The notes under the pieces were generated by a model. It was not told the DNA's origin. It searched no databases and worked only from the letters and a program-made list of their open reading frames with translations. Positions 18,516 to 27,781 of a DNA stretch of 64,000 bases are shown piece after piece. The stretch covers positions 1-64,000 of the forward strand of contig JAPLDJ010000001.1 of NCBI GenBank assembly GCA_026391805.1. The letters run 5' to 3'. This DNA is from Bacteroidota bacterium (GTDB lineage: Bacteria > Bacteroidota > Bacteroidia > Bacteroidales > FEN-979). The position numbers and the translations under genes are program-made. How positions within the stretch are numbered: the first letter of the stretch is position 1; every line of letters starts with the position of its first letter.

Positions 18516-19283
18516 ATGATTACGGTTGTCCCTCTCCGGTTTCTTAACGGAATGAACTGGGTTCATCTTCGCGAATTGTGCGGTAAAGATGAACAATCGG
18601 TGGCCGGGACACGGTCGGTCGATGCCATGTGCCTGCTCGACAGGATCATTGTCTTCCCCGGGCAGGAGCAGCTGCTCCCCCGCTCGGCGATCCTGGCCGT
18701 TCCCGACAGGGATCGCGTTCTCATGGCTGTCTATTTCAATACTTACGGAAATACGGTCCGGTCGACTGTCATCTGTTCTTCCTGCAAAAAAAACTATGAC
18801 GTCAGCTTTTCGCTTGAGGAATGGTACAGGGAGCTGCAGAAGCCGGCTGAAAGGAAACCAAATGGCAAAGGAACGGAATATCCGTTCAAAACCCCCCGCG
18901 GAGTGAAGTTCAGACTTCCTACCGGGGAAGATGAAATGGAGGTGGTCAGCATGGAGCCCGGTCAGGCTGAAGCTGAAATGCTCCGGAGATGCATTCCTGA
19001 AGGAACATTGAAATACAACAGTGATCAGTTGCAGAAGTCCATGCAGGAGGTTGCACCCCTTGCCGATGCAGAGATCGAAGCAAATTGTCCTGAATGCTCA
19101 GTGTCGCAAATCCTTCATTTTAATCTTCAGCAATACATGTTATCATCCCTGATGAAGGAGAAGGACAACCTCGCTGCCGAGGTGCACCTGCTTGCACGGT
19201 TCTACGGTTGGGGCCTGAATGAGATCCTGGAACTGCCCAGGAGCAGCCGCAAGTCGTATGTCGCCCTTACCGGAAATGCCTGA
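18516..19283 (+). CDS. T4-type baseplate protein homolog with Zn-ribbon cysteines
   Basis: 255 aa; CSSC and CPEC pairs; located after the tube gene as in related eCIS loci. Confidence 0.65.
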   Translation: MITVVPLRFLNGMNWVHLRELCGKDEQSVAGTRSVDAMCLLDRIIVFPGQEQLLPRSAILAVPDRDRVLMAVYFNTYGNTVRSTVICSSCKKNYDVSFSLEEWYRELQKPAERKPNGKGTEYPFKTPRGVKFRLPTGEDEMEVVSMEPGQAEAEMLRRCIPEGTLKYNSDQLQKSMQEVAPLADAEIEANCPECSVSQILHFNLQQYMLSSLMKEKDNLAAEVHLLARFYGWGLNEILELPRSSRKSYVALTGNA

Positions 19284-19301
19284 ATAACGTAATACATCGG
19301 A

Positions 19302-20210
19302 ATGCCTTCATACCTTTCATCCATCGTTGGTAACAGTCTCGGAATCTCAACAGGGACCGCCCTGAAACCTGATAATCCGGTTTCAGGATTTGCAATTCCG
19401 GTTCCAGGCGATCCTTTTTCTTTGACTGAGGCGACAAACGGGGAGGAGGCTATGGTAATAAGGGGAGAGAAAACGCAAACTTTCACAGGCGAACCTTTGC
19501 AGGAAATTCAATCCTTCCCCGGAAAAAAAAGTGAAACACTTGCTCAGCCTCCGGGGGATGATGAAAGGATTGAACTTCCATCTTCTAAAAAAGTGAAGAC
19601 GGAAAAAACTGTTTCATCTCAATCTCCGGAGAAGAAGATCAGCGACAATACAAATGAAAATGAGCCAGCGATCGTTTCGCGGATTACCTCCCGTGATGTT
19701 TTTACAACAATTAAACAAGAGGTTGAGCCCGGCAGTGTGTTAAGAAAGCGCAATCTTTATGAAGAACCTGGCTTCAATCCTGCTGAAAAGGTTCAGCCGC
19801 CTGTTTATGCTGTGCAAGGAGAATCCGGTAAGATATCTTCAGACACTCCTTCATCAGGAAAATCATCCGTGATGATGAACGGCCTTTCTGAGGGAAAAAG
19901 ATTGCCGTCCGGTATAAAGGAAAATCAATCCGCACTTTTTCAGGATACATTATTACAGCCGGGAAGACAGGCCGCGGGAGTCGCCGATCTTCTCCCTGTT
20001 CCGCCTCCGGTTCGTGAACAACGGGCCCCTTCACATCCACAGGTAAAACTGGTGATCGGGAAACTGACGGTAGAGGTTATCCGGGAGCCTGAAAAAAAGC
20101 CCGATGTCCCTCCCGCGAAGGAAAAGATCATTGTACAGGCTGCACCACAGGCTGAGCAATACAGCCACGGTTCAGGACTAAAAATTAAATTCGGTTTAGG
20201 ACAATTATAA
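19302..20210 (+). CDS. Hypothetical eCIS-associated protein, largely disordered, with a C-terminal VKLVIGKLTVEVI motif
   Basis: 302 aa; P/S/E/K-rich; in operon between the baseplate-type and DUF4255 genes. Confidence 0.65.
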   Translation: MPSYLSSIVGNSLGISTGTALKPDNPVSGFAIPVPGDPFSLTEATNGEEAMVIRGEKTQTFTGEPLQEIQSFPGKKSETLAQPPGDDERIELPSSKKVKTEKTVSSQSPEKKISDNTNENEPAIVSRITSRDVFTTIKQEVEPGSVLRKRNLYEEPGFNPAEKVQPPVYAVQGESGKISSDTPSSGKSSVMMNGLSEGKRLPSGIKENQSALFQDTLLQPGRQAAGVADLLPVPPPVREQRAPSHPQVKLVIGKLTVEVIREPEKKPDVPPAKEKIIVQAAPQAEQYSHGSGLKIKFGLGQL

Positions 20211-20211
20211 T

Positions 20212-21561
20212 ATGGGCATAAACGATCTTTCACTGGTAACAAAATCCCTGATCAACCTTCTTGATTGTTGTTTCAGCACGGCACCGGAGCAGCATGTTCA
20301 TAACCCGGTCATCTCGTCGCACCGGCCCGACCAGCTGAAAGGAAACGCGGTTGGACTGTACCTTTATCATGTTTGTGAAGATCCGCATTCAAAAAACACG
20401 CCTGTACCCGATGACCAGACTGCGCCTGTAAAGTATTCCCCCCTGGGTCTGCAGCTCTATTACCAGCTGGTGGCGCAGTACCTTTCAGAAACTGAGTCGA
20501 AGGATTCCTCGATCTATGAGCAGAACATGATGGGGGTGGCGATGAAAGCATTGCACGACTTCGCGATCATCGACGAGCGGACCAAAGTGTTCCGGAAAAT
20601 GCCGGATGATTCGTTCGCAGAAACAGCCGTATTTGATGATCTGCTGACAGGAACCGGAACCAGGCTCAGAATTGAGCTGCTCAGCATCGATCCGAAAGAC
20701 GCCATGAGCTACTGGGCCACCAGCAGCACTGCACCGCGCCTTGCAGCCTATTACAAGGTATCTGTTGTGTTTCTCAGGCCTGAAAAACTGCCAACCCGCA
20801 CCGGCCGGGTGTTTGCATACGGGATCGGCACTTTTGCCGGATTGGGGCCGCGGATTGACGGTTGCAGAAACACGCTCTCATTCAAGCTGCCTGGGAAAAC
20901 AATATCCAACCAGGTTGAACTGAGTCCGGCCCAGGTGCCTTTTGGAGAAGAGGTCCTTTTTACCGGCACCGGATTCAACGGGGGATCGGCAACCCTCTTA
21001 CTGAAACATGCAGACTGGGTCAATCCGTTGAAGGTTGATGGTCCCTGGCTCCTTTCATTTTCGCAGAAAGGAGCAGTCATCACCATACAAAAAACAATAC
21101 CTGACGAGCATGGCATCCCGGTAAAAGTTCTTCCCGGCATCTATTCTGCCATCATCAATGTAAAAAGGCAATTCGCACTCACGGACGGGACCACACGCGC
21201 GATCGAACAGCATTCCAACGAGTGCCCGTTCATGATCTCTCCCGCCATTGTTGACCCCGGCGATAATGTTTTCGAGCTTCCGGCAATTCCGGATAAAACG
21301 ATTCATGTTCAGGGACATGTTTTTCCCTTAGAACAATCGAAAGATCCGCTGTTCCCCTTACTTAAAGTCTACGTTGGTGATAAAAAGCTTACCGGGATTA
21401 AATCTGCCGGCACATTAAGCGCAGGGGAATTCAAGGTCGGCGACGTGAATAATCTCTACCTGCTCATCCCCGGCCTTCTTGATCCTGACATTCATTATTT
21501 CCCGCTGCGGATCATCATCAACGGCGCTGAGTCGGCACCCTTCTGGATCCATATTCCGTGA
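20212..21561 (+). CDS. DUF4255 (Pvc16/Afp16-type) tail terminator protein
   Basis: 449 aa; N-terminal SLVTKSLINLLDCCF...VGLYLYHVCEDPHSKNT...YSPLGLQLYYQLVAQ. Confidence 0.85.
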   Translation: MGINDLSLVTKSLINLLDCCFSTAPEQHVHNPVISSHRPDQLKGNAVGLYLYHVCEDPHSKNTPVPDDQTAPVKYSPLGLQLYYQLVAQYLSETESKDSSIYEQNMMGVAMKALHDFAIIDERTKVFRKMPDDSFAETAVFDDLLTGTGTRLRIELLSIDPKDAMSYWATSSTAPRLAAYYKVSVVFLRPEKLPTRTGRVFAYGIGTFAGLGPRIDGCRNTLSFKLPGKTISNQVELSPAQVPFGEEVLFTGTGFNGGSATLLLKHADWVNPLKVDGPWLLSFSQKGAVITIQKTIPDEHGIPVKVLPGIYSAIINVKRQFALTDGTTRAIEQHSNECPFMISPAIVDPGDNVFELPAIPDKTIHVQGHVFPLEQSKDPLFPLLKVYVGDKKLTGIKSAGTLSAGEFKVGDVNNLYLLIPGLLDPDIHYFPLRIIINGAESAPFWIHIP

Positions 21562-23600
21562 CCCATCCTGATACTCATACTGAACTTGTTCTTGCGCGCG
21601 TCCGCCTGTATGCCCGCCGCCGTGTGGCATGGCTGCGGAAGCTGTGGAAGGAGGAAGGCGAAACCGGGGGACAGGTGGCCGTGACGCATGCCGAGATCAA
21701 CACGCTGCTGGACGACCTGGACTCACCGGCTGCTGAGGCCGCATGGTACAGCACCTGCGAAGAAATTAAACCCCTGAACAAAGAAATTGAAAGTGTTGAA
21801 GCAGCGCTCGGGCAGGATGAGTCATCCCGGTTTGCAGCGCTTAAAAAAATCTTTGGCTTCAGCCGTGAAGAGTCGGATCTTTTCCAGCTTTGTCTTGCCG
21901 CCAGGCTCGATCCCTCCCTGGGCCGCCTGTATGCCTACCTGCAGGATCATGCAGGTCGAGGGTATGTTACGGAAGAGCTGGCGCGGCGCCTCTTTGGCTA
22001 CGGTCATTACGGCGTCTGGAAAAAAGACAGCAGCCTTGCTCGCTGGAAACTGATCCATGAAAAGGAAGGCGTTGCCGGTGAACCTTCAGAACTGAACTGC
22101 GATACCTTCGTTTTCCACTGGCTGCTGGGGCAGGAGACGCTGGATGAAGTTCTTGCTCCTCATGCAACTTTCCGAAGTCCGCAGCAGCCGTTGCAAAGCT
22201 GGCCGGCCGGATCCACGGCAAACCTGCTTGAGCGCATGCTCCACGGCGGTTCTGCCAAGGTGCGGCTTATTCTTTCCGGACCCGGAGGCAGCGGCCGCAG
22301 GACCATGGCCGCCATTCTTGCTGCAGGTTTTGACAAGCGCCTGCTTGTGATCAACAGCGATCATTCCGATTTTTCAACGCTATACCTGCACGCGCAGCGG
22401 AAAGCCATCCTGGACCAGTGCGTCATCGCATGGACAGGTACGAATGCAAGCGAGCATCCGTGGCCACAGGAGATGCCGTGCTACCCGCTGCAATGCCTCA
22501 TCTGCGATCCCGGTAAAACGCCAAAGCCGGTTTCAGGGTTTACGGATGTGGTTGTCGAAATGCCGGAACTGAGCATCTCGGAACAGGATGAACTGATCCG
22601 TAAAATGGTGCCGGTTGCATCTGCCTGGGATCCATTGATGCTCAGTCAGCTGATCGCACAGCACCGGCTGAACATCGGCGACATTGTTTCCATGCGTGAA
22701 AAGGATATACAGACGGTGGAAGAGGCTGCACAGGTGATCCGGGAAAATTCACGTCACCGGCTGGGCTCGCTGGCGCAGCTTCTTGAATGCCCGTTTTCGT
22801 GGGACGACATGGTGCTGAACGATTTTTTGAAAGATACGCTCGGGGATTTTGTCTTCGAGGCCCGTGAGCGGAAAGAATTCTGGGAGAATGAACGAATAAG
22901 GAAGATGTTCCCGCAGGGAAGGGGCCTTGTCGGCCTTTTCAGCGGAGCGCCGGGAACCGGCAAGACCATGGCGGCCCAGGTGATCGCTGCCCAGCTCGGG
23001 CTTGATCTTTACCGCATCGACCTTTCATCGGTCGTGAGCAAATATGTGGGTGAAACATCGCAGAACCTTGAAAAGATCCTGTCGCAGGCGGCATTCATGG
23101 ATGTCGTCCTCCTGTTTGATGAAGCCGATGCCCTGTTCGGAAAAAGGACGGAGGTGAAGGATGCCCACGACCGCTTTGCCAATACCGATACCAATTACCT
23201 GTTGCAGGCGATCGAGAATTACAAAGGGATCGCCATTCTCGCCACCAATAAAAAGGAGAACATCGACTCGGCGTTCACACGGCGCCTGCGCTACGTGCTC
23301 GAATTCCCGCGGCCGGATGCACGCCAGCGCGGGGAGATCTGGGTGAAGATTTTACAAAAGATCCTTCCGCAGGAAAGCGGGTTCAGCTTTAACGGCGAAC
23401 TTGGAATCCTCGCCAGCCAGGTTGAAATAACAGGTGCGCAGATCAAATTCGCTGTTCTTTCTGCGGCTTTTTCTGCTAAGCGGGAACAAAAGCCCATTGG
23501 CATGGCTCATTTGCTGCGGGGCATTGAACGGGAGCTGATGAAGGAAGGCCGTACCCTTGGCAAACTTGAACGCGAAAAATTATTGTCGCATGCAGGATAA
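21558..23600 (+). CDS. AAA+ ATPase (Afp15-type)
   Basis: 680 aa; GLFSGAPGTGKTMAAQVIAAQLGLDLYRIDLSSVVSKYVGET Walker A and LLFDEADALFGKR Walker B. Confidence 0.93.
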   Translation: MTHPDTHTELVLARVRLYARRRVAWLRKLWKEEGETGGQVAVTHAEINTLLDDLDSPAAEAAWYSTCEEIKPLNKEIESVEAALGQDESSRFAALKKIFGFSREESDLFQLCLAARLDPSLGRLYAYLQDHAGRGYVTEELARRLFGYGHYGVWKKDSSLARWKLIHEKEGVAGEPSELNCDTFVFHWLLGQETLDEVLAPHATFRSPQQPLQSWPAGSTANLLERMLHGGSAKVRLILSGPGGSGRRTMAAILAAGFDKRLLVINSDHSDFSTLYLHAQRKAILDQCVIAWTGTNASEHPWPQEMPCYPLQCLICDPGKTPKPVSGFTDVVVEMPELSISEQDELIRKMVPVASAWDPLMLSQLIAQHRLNIGDIVSMREKDIQTVEEAAQVIRENSRHRLGSLAQLLECPFSWDDMVLNDFLKDTLGDFVFEARERKEFWENERIRKMFPQGRGLVGLFSGAPGTGKTMAAQVIAAQLGLDLYRIDLSSVVSKYVGETSQNLEKILSQAAFMDVVLLFDEADALFGKRTEVKDAHDRFANTDTNYLLQAIENYKGIAILATNKKENIDSAFTRRLRYVLEFPRPDARQRGEIWVKILQKILPQESGFSFNGELGILASQVEITGAQIKFAVLSAAFSAKREQKPIGMAHLLRGIERELMKEGRTLGKLEREKLLSHAG

Positions 23601-23823
23601 GGAGATCCGTATTAATGAAATGAACCTCCGCATCCCCGGCATACAGCAGGATGAAGCAGAGGAGATCGGGCAGAATGCTCTGCAGGCAGTTTCCTCAGCA
23701 CTTCCTGAAACATTTAAAAAAGAGTACCTGGAAAAGCTTGATATTAAAGTTACCATTCCGACAGGGACAGCCGGATCCGGAATGTCAAAGTTTATTGCTG
23801 AAGCAATTCTTAAGCAACTGTAA
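23590..23823 (+). CDS. Small eCIS-associated protein; start re-called at MQDKEIRINEMNLRIPG
   Basis: 77 aa; overlaps the ATPase stop and abuts the next gene; the supplied start at 23557 lies deeper in the ATPase gene. Confidence 0.6.
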   Translation: MQDKEIRINEMNLRIPGIQQDEAEEIGQNALQAVSSALPETFKKEYLEKLDIKVTIPTGTAGSGMSKFIAEAILKQL

Positions 23824-25371
23824 ATGCAGGGTCAGGTAATAAAAAAAGCAGAAAGCAGGCAGGAGAAAGCAATCCCGGGCGCCGCAAAGACGCATGAAGC
23901 GCAAAGGATGAAGCATGATGCTGATTTGCAATTACAGAACCTGATCGGGAATCACGGTATTCTGCAACAAAATGGAGTTCCTCTTATCCAGGCAAAACTG
24001 AAAATCAGCCAACCCGGGGATAAATATGAGCAGGAAGCGGACTGTCTGGCAGAAAAGGTTATTCATATGACCTCACCCAACAATTTGAGTTTTCAATATA
24101 TAAATAAGGTATCAGCTGATACCGTTCATATTAATGAGCATCCGCTTATTGAGAGTGTATTGCGATCGCCGGGTCAGCCACTTGACCGTTTGACCCGTGA
24201 ATATATGGAACCACGCTTCGGTCTCAGTTTTAATCATGTAAGGATCCATAACGATGAACTTGCAACTAAGTCGGCATCAGCTTTGAACGCTGTCGCCTAT
24301 ACCGCAGGTAACCATATTGTTTTTGGGACAAACAATTCCGTTAACAGCCAGACTCAACCGCGCATAGTTGCGCATGAACTTGCACATGTGGTCCAGCAGG
24401 GGGTTGCTGGAAATTCTGAAAATAAGATCTACCGGTTCTGGGATGTTATGAAAGCAAGAGCCATGGGGATTGCACGTCAGTTACAACAACTGATCTTCCA
24501 GGGAACCTGGAGTGAGATCCGTAAAAGGGTTTACCCCATGATGTCGGCAGGTGGCGTTCAGCGGGCAAAAGAACGATATAAAGGAACACGTACCGACCTG
24601 ACTGGCCTGGGTAAACTAACCAGGCTTGAAAACTTTGCGGAAAATATCCGAAAGATCATGGTGAAATGGACTTCCATGACTCCAATAAATCGGTTGAGAA
24701 AATTGGGCACCGAAGGCAGCAACCAGTTAGAAGCAGTCAAAGTTCCCGGCTTTTTAATCGTTGATAAAGAGGAGATGACTCCGATGGGATACTTCTCTCC
24801 GTCTCTTTGGAAACTGGCACTCAACGAGAACTTCTTAGCAAACGATTCACCCACGATTCAGGAAACCGGTGAAATGGCGAATACGGTTTTGCATGAAAGC
24901 CGGCACGCAGAACAGAATTTCCTTTCTGCACGCTATTCTGCTGGTGTCAATAAAATTGGCGCTAAAGAGCTTTCCGTTGAACATGGAATCCCCATTGAAA
25001 TTGCATATAGGGCAGTGGTATCAAAATTTGATTCAAAGACCGATAAAGAAGTTTTTACGCTTGGCAGAAATATGTACCAGGCGATGATCACGGAGGGTCC
25101 ATCCAATAAGGCGACATCAGCAAACATGGGCTCTGTAATCAAGGTATTGATAGAGAAAAAAATTAAAGCAGATATGGCTCTGCGTGACCTGTTGGAGTCG
25201 ACTGCCACAGAGGGTACAATCAGAAAAGCGACTGTCTGCGGGGATGAACTAAAGGCCCAGATTACGGTTGTAGAGGAAGCTTATAAGTTATACCGGCAGA
25301 TCCCGTATGAAGTGGATGCCCATGATGTAGGTGATGCAGCCGATCTGGCTGTGAGAAAGTGGGAAGAATAA
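23824..25371 (+). CDS. DUF4157 (eCIS core domain) protein with C-terminal HESRH metalloprotease-like domain; putative effector 1
   Basis: 515 aa; PLDRLTREYMEPRFGLSFNHVRIH...AHELAHVVQQ; C-terminal TVLHESRHAEQ (24892-24906) and YRQIPYEVDAHDVGD. Confidence 0.85.
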   Translation: MQGQVIKKAESRQEKAIPGAAKTHEAQRMKHDADLQLQNLIGNHGILQQNGVPLIQAKLKISQPGDKYEQEADCLAEKVIHMTSPNNLSFQYINKVSADTVHINEHPLIESVLRSPGQPLDRLTREYMEPRFGLSFNHVRIHNDELATKSASALNAVAYTAGNHIVFGTNNSVNSQTQPRIVAHELAHVVQQGVAGNSENKIYRFWDVMKARAMGIARQLQQLIFQGTWSEIRKRVYPMMSAGGVQRAKERYKGTRTDLTGLGKLTRLENFAENIRKIMVKWTSMTPINRLRKLGTEGSNQLEAVKVPGFLIVDKEEMTPMGYFSPSLWKLALNENFLANDSPTIQETGEMANTVLHESRHAEQNFLSARYSAGVNKIGAKELSVEHGIPIEIAYRAVVSKFDSKTDKEVFTLGRNMYQAMITEGPSNKATSANMGSVIKVLIEKKIKADMALRDLLESTATEGTIRKATVCGDELKAQITVVEEAYKLYRQIPYEVDAHDVGDAADLAVRKWEE

Positions 25372-25387
25372 GAACCAACGGGAGATA

Positions 25388-25822
25388 ATGAAATCAATGA
25401 TCGATACTCTTGGTGAACTGGTGAGTTTCCTCTCAAAAGACCGGATTTCTGTCTCCGATGTTGTCACGCAGATTGGTATTAACCTTGATGATCCGGGAGT
25501 GCCTCTTCCAATTACAATCAAGACAAAGATACCCGGGATTCAAACTGTGAAACTTGCACGCTACCCTGATTCAGGGCTTCCTTACGTCCTTAGCATTAGG
25601 TTTGAAAAGCATGCCGGACCAACGCTATGGAACCTGAAGTCCTGCTTTGGTGAATACCGTCAAATATTGACGGGCCCCGAGCAGCTGCCAGCATTCATCT
25701 TTTATCCCGAGACCAATCAGAAATTATGGAGCGTCGGGGTTATTGCAGGTGTGGAACCGGGGAGTGATGTGGAAGTGTCCTTCGTATCTACAATTGATTT
25801 GAGACGTGACCCGGTGTTATGA
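25388..25822 (+). CDS. Hypothetical protein (144 aa) between the two DUF4157 genes
   Basis: Intact ORF with upstream GGGAG; no recognised family. Confidence 0.65.
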   Translation: MKSMIDTLGELVSFLSKDRISVSDVVTQIGINLDDPGVPLPITIKTKIPGIQTVKLARYPDSGLPYVLSIRFEKHAGPTLWNLKSCFGEYRQILTGPEQLPAFIFYPETNQKLWSVGVIAGVEPGSDVEVSFVSTIDLRRDPVL

Positions 25823-25918
25823 TTCATGGATAAGGACAACTGAAAGAAAATCATATCCTGTGTTACTGAGCAGGAAAATCTTCAATAATATCCAGACAAT
25901 TCTCAGGACAAATTCGGA

Positions 25919-27754
25919 ATGAACCAGCAGCAGTTGACAAAAAAAAGGGAACCTGGTCAGGAGCAAGCAGTCATAAGCTCAGCAAAGGTTCATAGAGCCT
26001 TGAACTTGAGTCAACAAAATTATTTAAGTGCGCATAACTTACTGAGCAATCATGGAATGCTTAGTTACGGAGATGGAAGTTTACAAGCAAAACTTAAAAT
26101 AAGTCAGCCGGACGACATTTATGAACGTGAGGCTGACCTGACTGCGGAGCATGTGATGAGGATGAAAGAAGGTGAGATGAGCCCATCCGTTTCAGATCAA
26201 CAAACGTTACAAAGGAAAAATGAAGAAGGCGTTGATGCTGGTACGGAGGCATCTTCAACCATAAAGGATGTTCTGAAATCGACAGGAGAGCCGCTGGATA
26301 AGGGTACAAGGGATTTCTTTGAACCGCGATTCAAATATGATTTTAGCAACGTAAGAGTTCATCAGGATCGTGCGGCAGCTGAATCGGCACAAACAATAAA
26401 TGCCCTGGCCTATACTTCGGGGAGCCATATCGTATTCAGCAATGGACAATTTTCAACGCAGGCTGAAAGCGGAAAGCGGTTGCTAGGTCATGAACTGGCA
26501 CATGTAGTGCAGCAGCAATCCGCAGGCAAAATCATGAGGACACCGGCCCCGGATGTAAAAACAATCTCTGGATTAAGTTCATACGACGAATCGACACGTA
26601 AAAAAATCACCTATCAATCAGACCCTGTTGATATAACTGTAAAGGATCATTTTCCGAAGAAAGGAGAAATCCTCGTCGATACACCCCGGAAGGGTTTTGC
26701 CATAACCTATATTCATAAGTTGGCCAAACCGGGTGATGACTGGTTAAAACCTAATCTGAACAGCATTGCCCGGGCCATTTTTGGTTTGTCGTCCAGCAAT
26801 TCGGCTACTGATCCGGTCCAAACGAATTTAACCATCATCCAAGAATTGGATCTGTCAGGACAATCAAGTGATACTGGAGTTGCGGGACCCAAAACAAGGT
26901 TCCGTTTTGCCTGTGCCGAATTTGACTCTTCAACGGATAAAAGTGGGAAAATACGCAATGTGCAGATTATCATTGAGGATATCGGTTCATCACAGGCTGT
27001 TCCGAATGCTTCGCTGAACATGAGCGCCCGAATAGCACGTTTCGAAAAAGAATATGGATTTAAGAGGGCCACAATAACGACGGTATCCGAAATGGACGCT
27101 ATTTTACTTCCTGATAAAGCCAAGATTGTCACGAATGACATTCCATTTACCGATACGGATTATAACGACGTTCTGATTGCAATTTCATTGATTCCGGATA
27201 ATCTTCTCAAATCCATAAGTGGCACAAAGTTTAACAGAAAAAATACGAATGTGGGAAAAGGAGGTGAAGCCGCAGATTGTGCAATGACTATCACAGCTGG
27301 CAAACCTGATTTTGTTATTAATGTCTATAATAAGGCTATGGCCGGATCCACTTCGTCTCAGGATCTTGCTTTTCTGATGACACATGAAATTGGTCATGCG
27401 CTGGCCTTAAAGGATGCAGTGGCATTAAAACCCCCGGCCCCTGACGAAAAGAAAGATTATTCGGATGAAGTTGCCCAGGGTTTCAAGGATGCTGCTAAGA
27501 AAGATGGCGTAGCTGAAGCATCGGGTATTCCGGGAAAAAAATTGAAAGGAGCTATAACAGGGTATGGCAATACCAGCTGGGGTGAATGCTTTGCGGAATC
27601 CTTCAGCATGTTTTTCAATGAACCCAAGACATTGCAGCTGCTTCGTAAGAATATTTACGATTATTTTCTGGGGAAATATCCAGCGGCAGTTCCTGCCACC
27701 CCGGCAGTTCCTGTCACCCCGGTTCCTGCAGCCACCAATGTTAAAAAGCCTTAA
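25919..27754 (+). CDS. DUF4157 (eCIS core domain) protein with C-terminal gluzincin-like metalloprotease domain; putative effector 2
   Basis: 611 aa; PLDKGTRDFFEPRFKYDFSNVRVH...GHELAHVVQQ; C-terminal HEIGHAL (27383-27397) and WGECFAESFSMFF; Pro/Val/Ala-rich tail. Confidence 0.87.
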   Translation: MNQQQLTKKREPGQEQAVISSAKVHRALNLSQQNYLSAHNLLSNHGMLSYGDGSLQAKLKISQPDDIYEREADLTAEHVMRMKEGEMSPSVSDQQTLQRKNEEGVDAGTEASSTIKDVLKSTGEPLDKGTRDFFEPRFKYDFSNVRVHQDRAAAESAQTINALAYTSGSHIVFSNGQFSTQAESGKRLLGHELAHVVQQQSAGKIMRTPAPDVKTISGLSSYDESTRKKITYQSDPVDITVKDHFPKKGEILVDTPRKGFAITYIHKLAKPGDDWLKPNLNSIARAIFGLSSSNSATDPVQTNLTIIQELDLSGQSSDTGVAGPKTRFRFACAEFDSSTDKSGKIRNVQIIIEDIGSSQAVPNASLNMSARIARFEKEYGFKRATITTVSEMDAILLPDKAKIVTNDIPFTDTDYNDVLIAISLIPDNLLKSISGTKFNRKNTNVGKGGEAADCAMTITAGKPDFVINVYNKAMAGSTSSQDLAFLMTHEIGHALALKDAVALKPPAPDEKKDYSDEVAQGFKDAAKKDGVAEASGIPGKKLKGAITGYGNTSWGECFAESFSMFFNEPKTLQLLRKNIYDYFLGKYPAAVPATPAVPVTPVPAATNVKKP

Positions 27755-27781
27755 TTATATCTGTAAATTCAAATAAAGCCT

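Noticed and set aside
17370-18596. 408-aa minus-strand ORF opposite the sheath C-terminus and tube gene
   Set aside because: Antisense to two strongly supported genes; composition looks like an antisense shadow and there is no recognisable motif.
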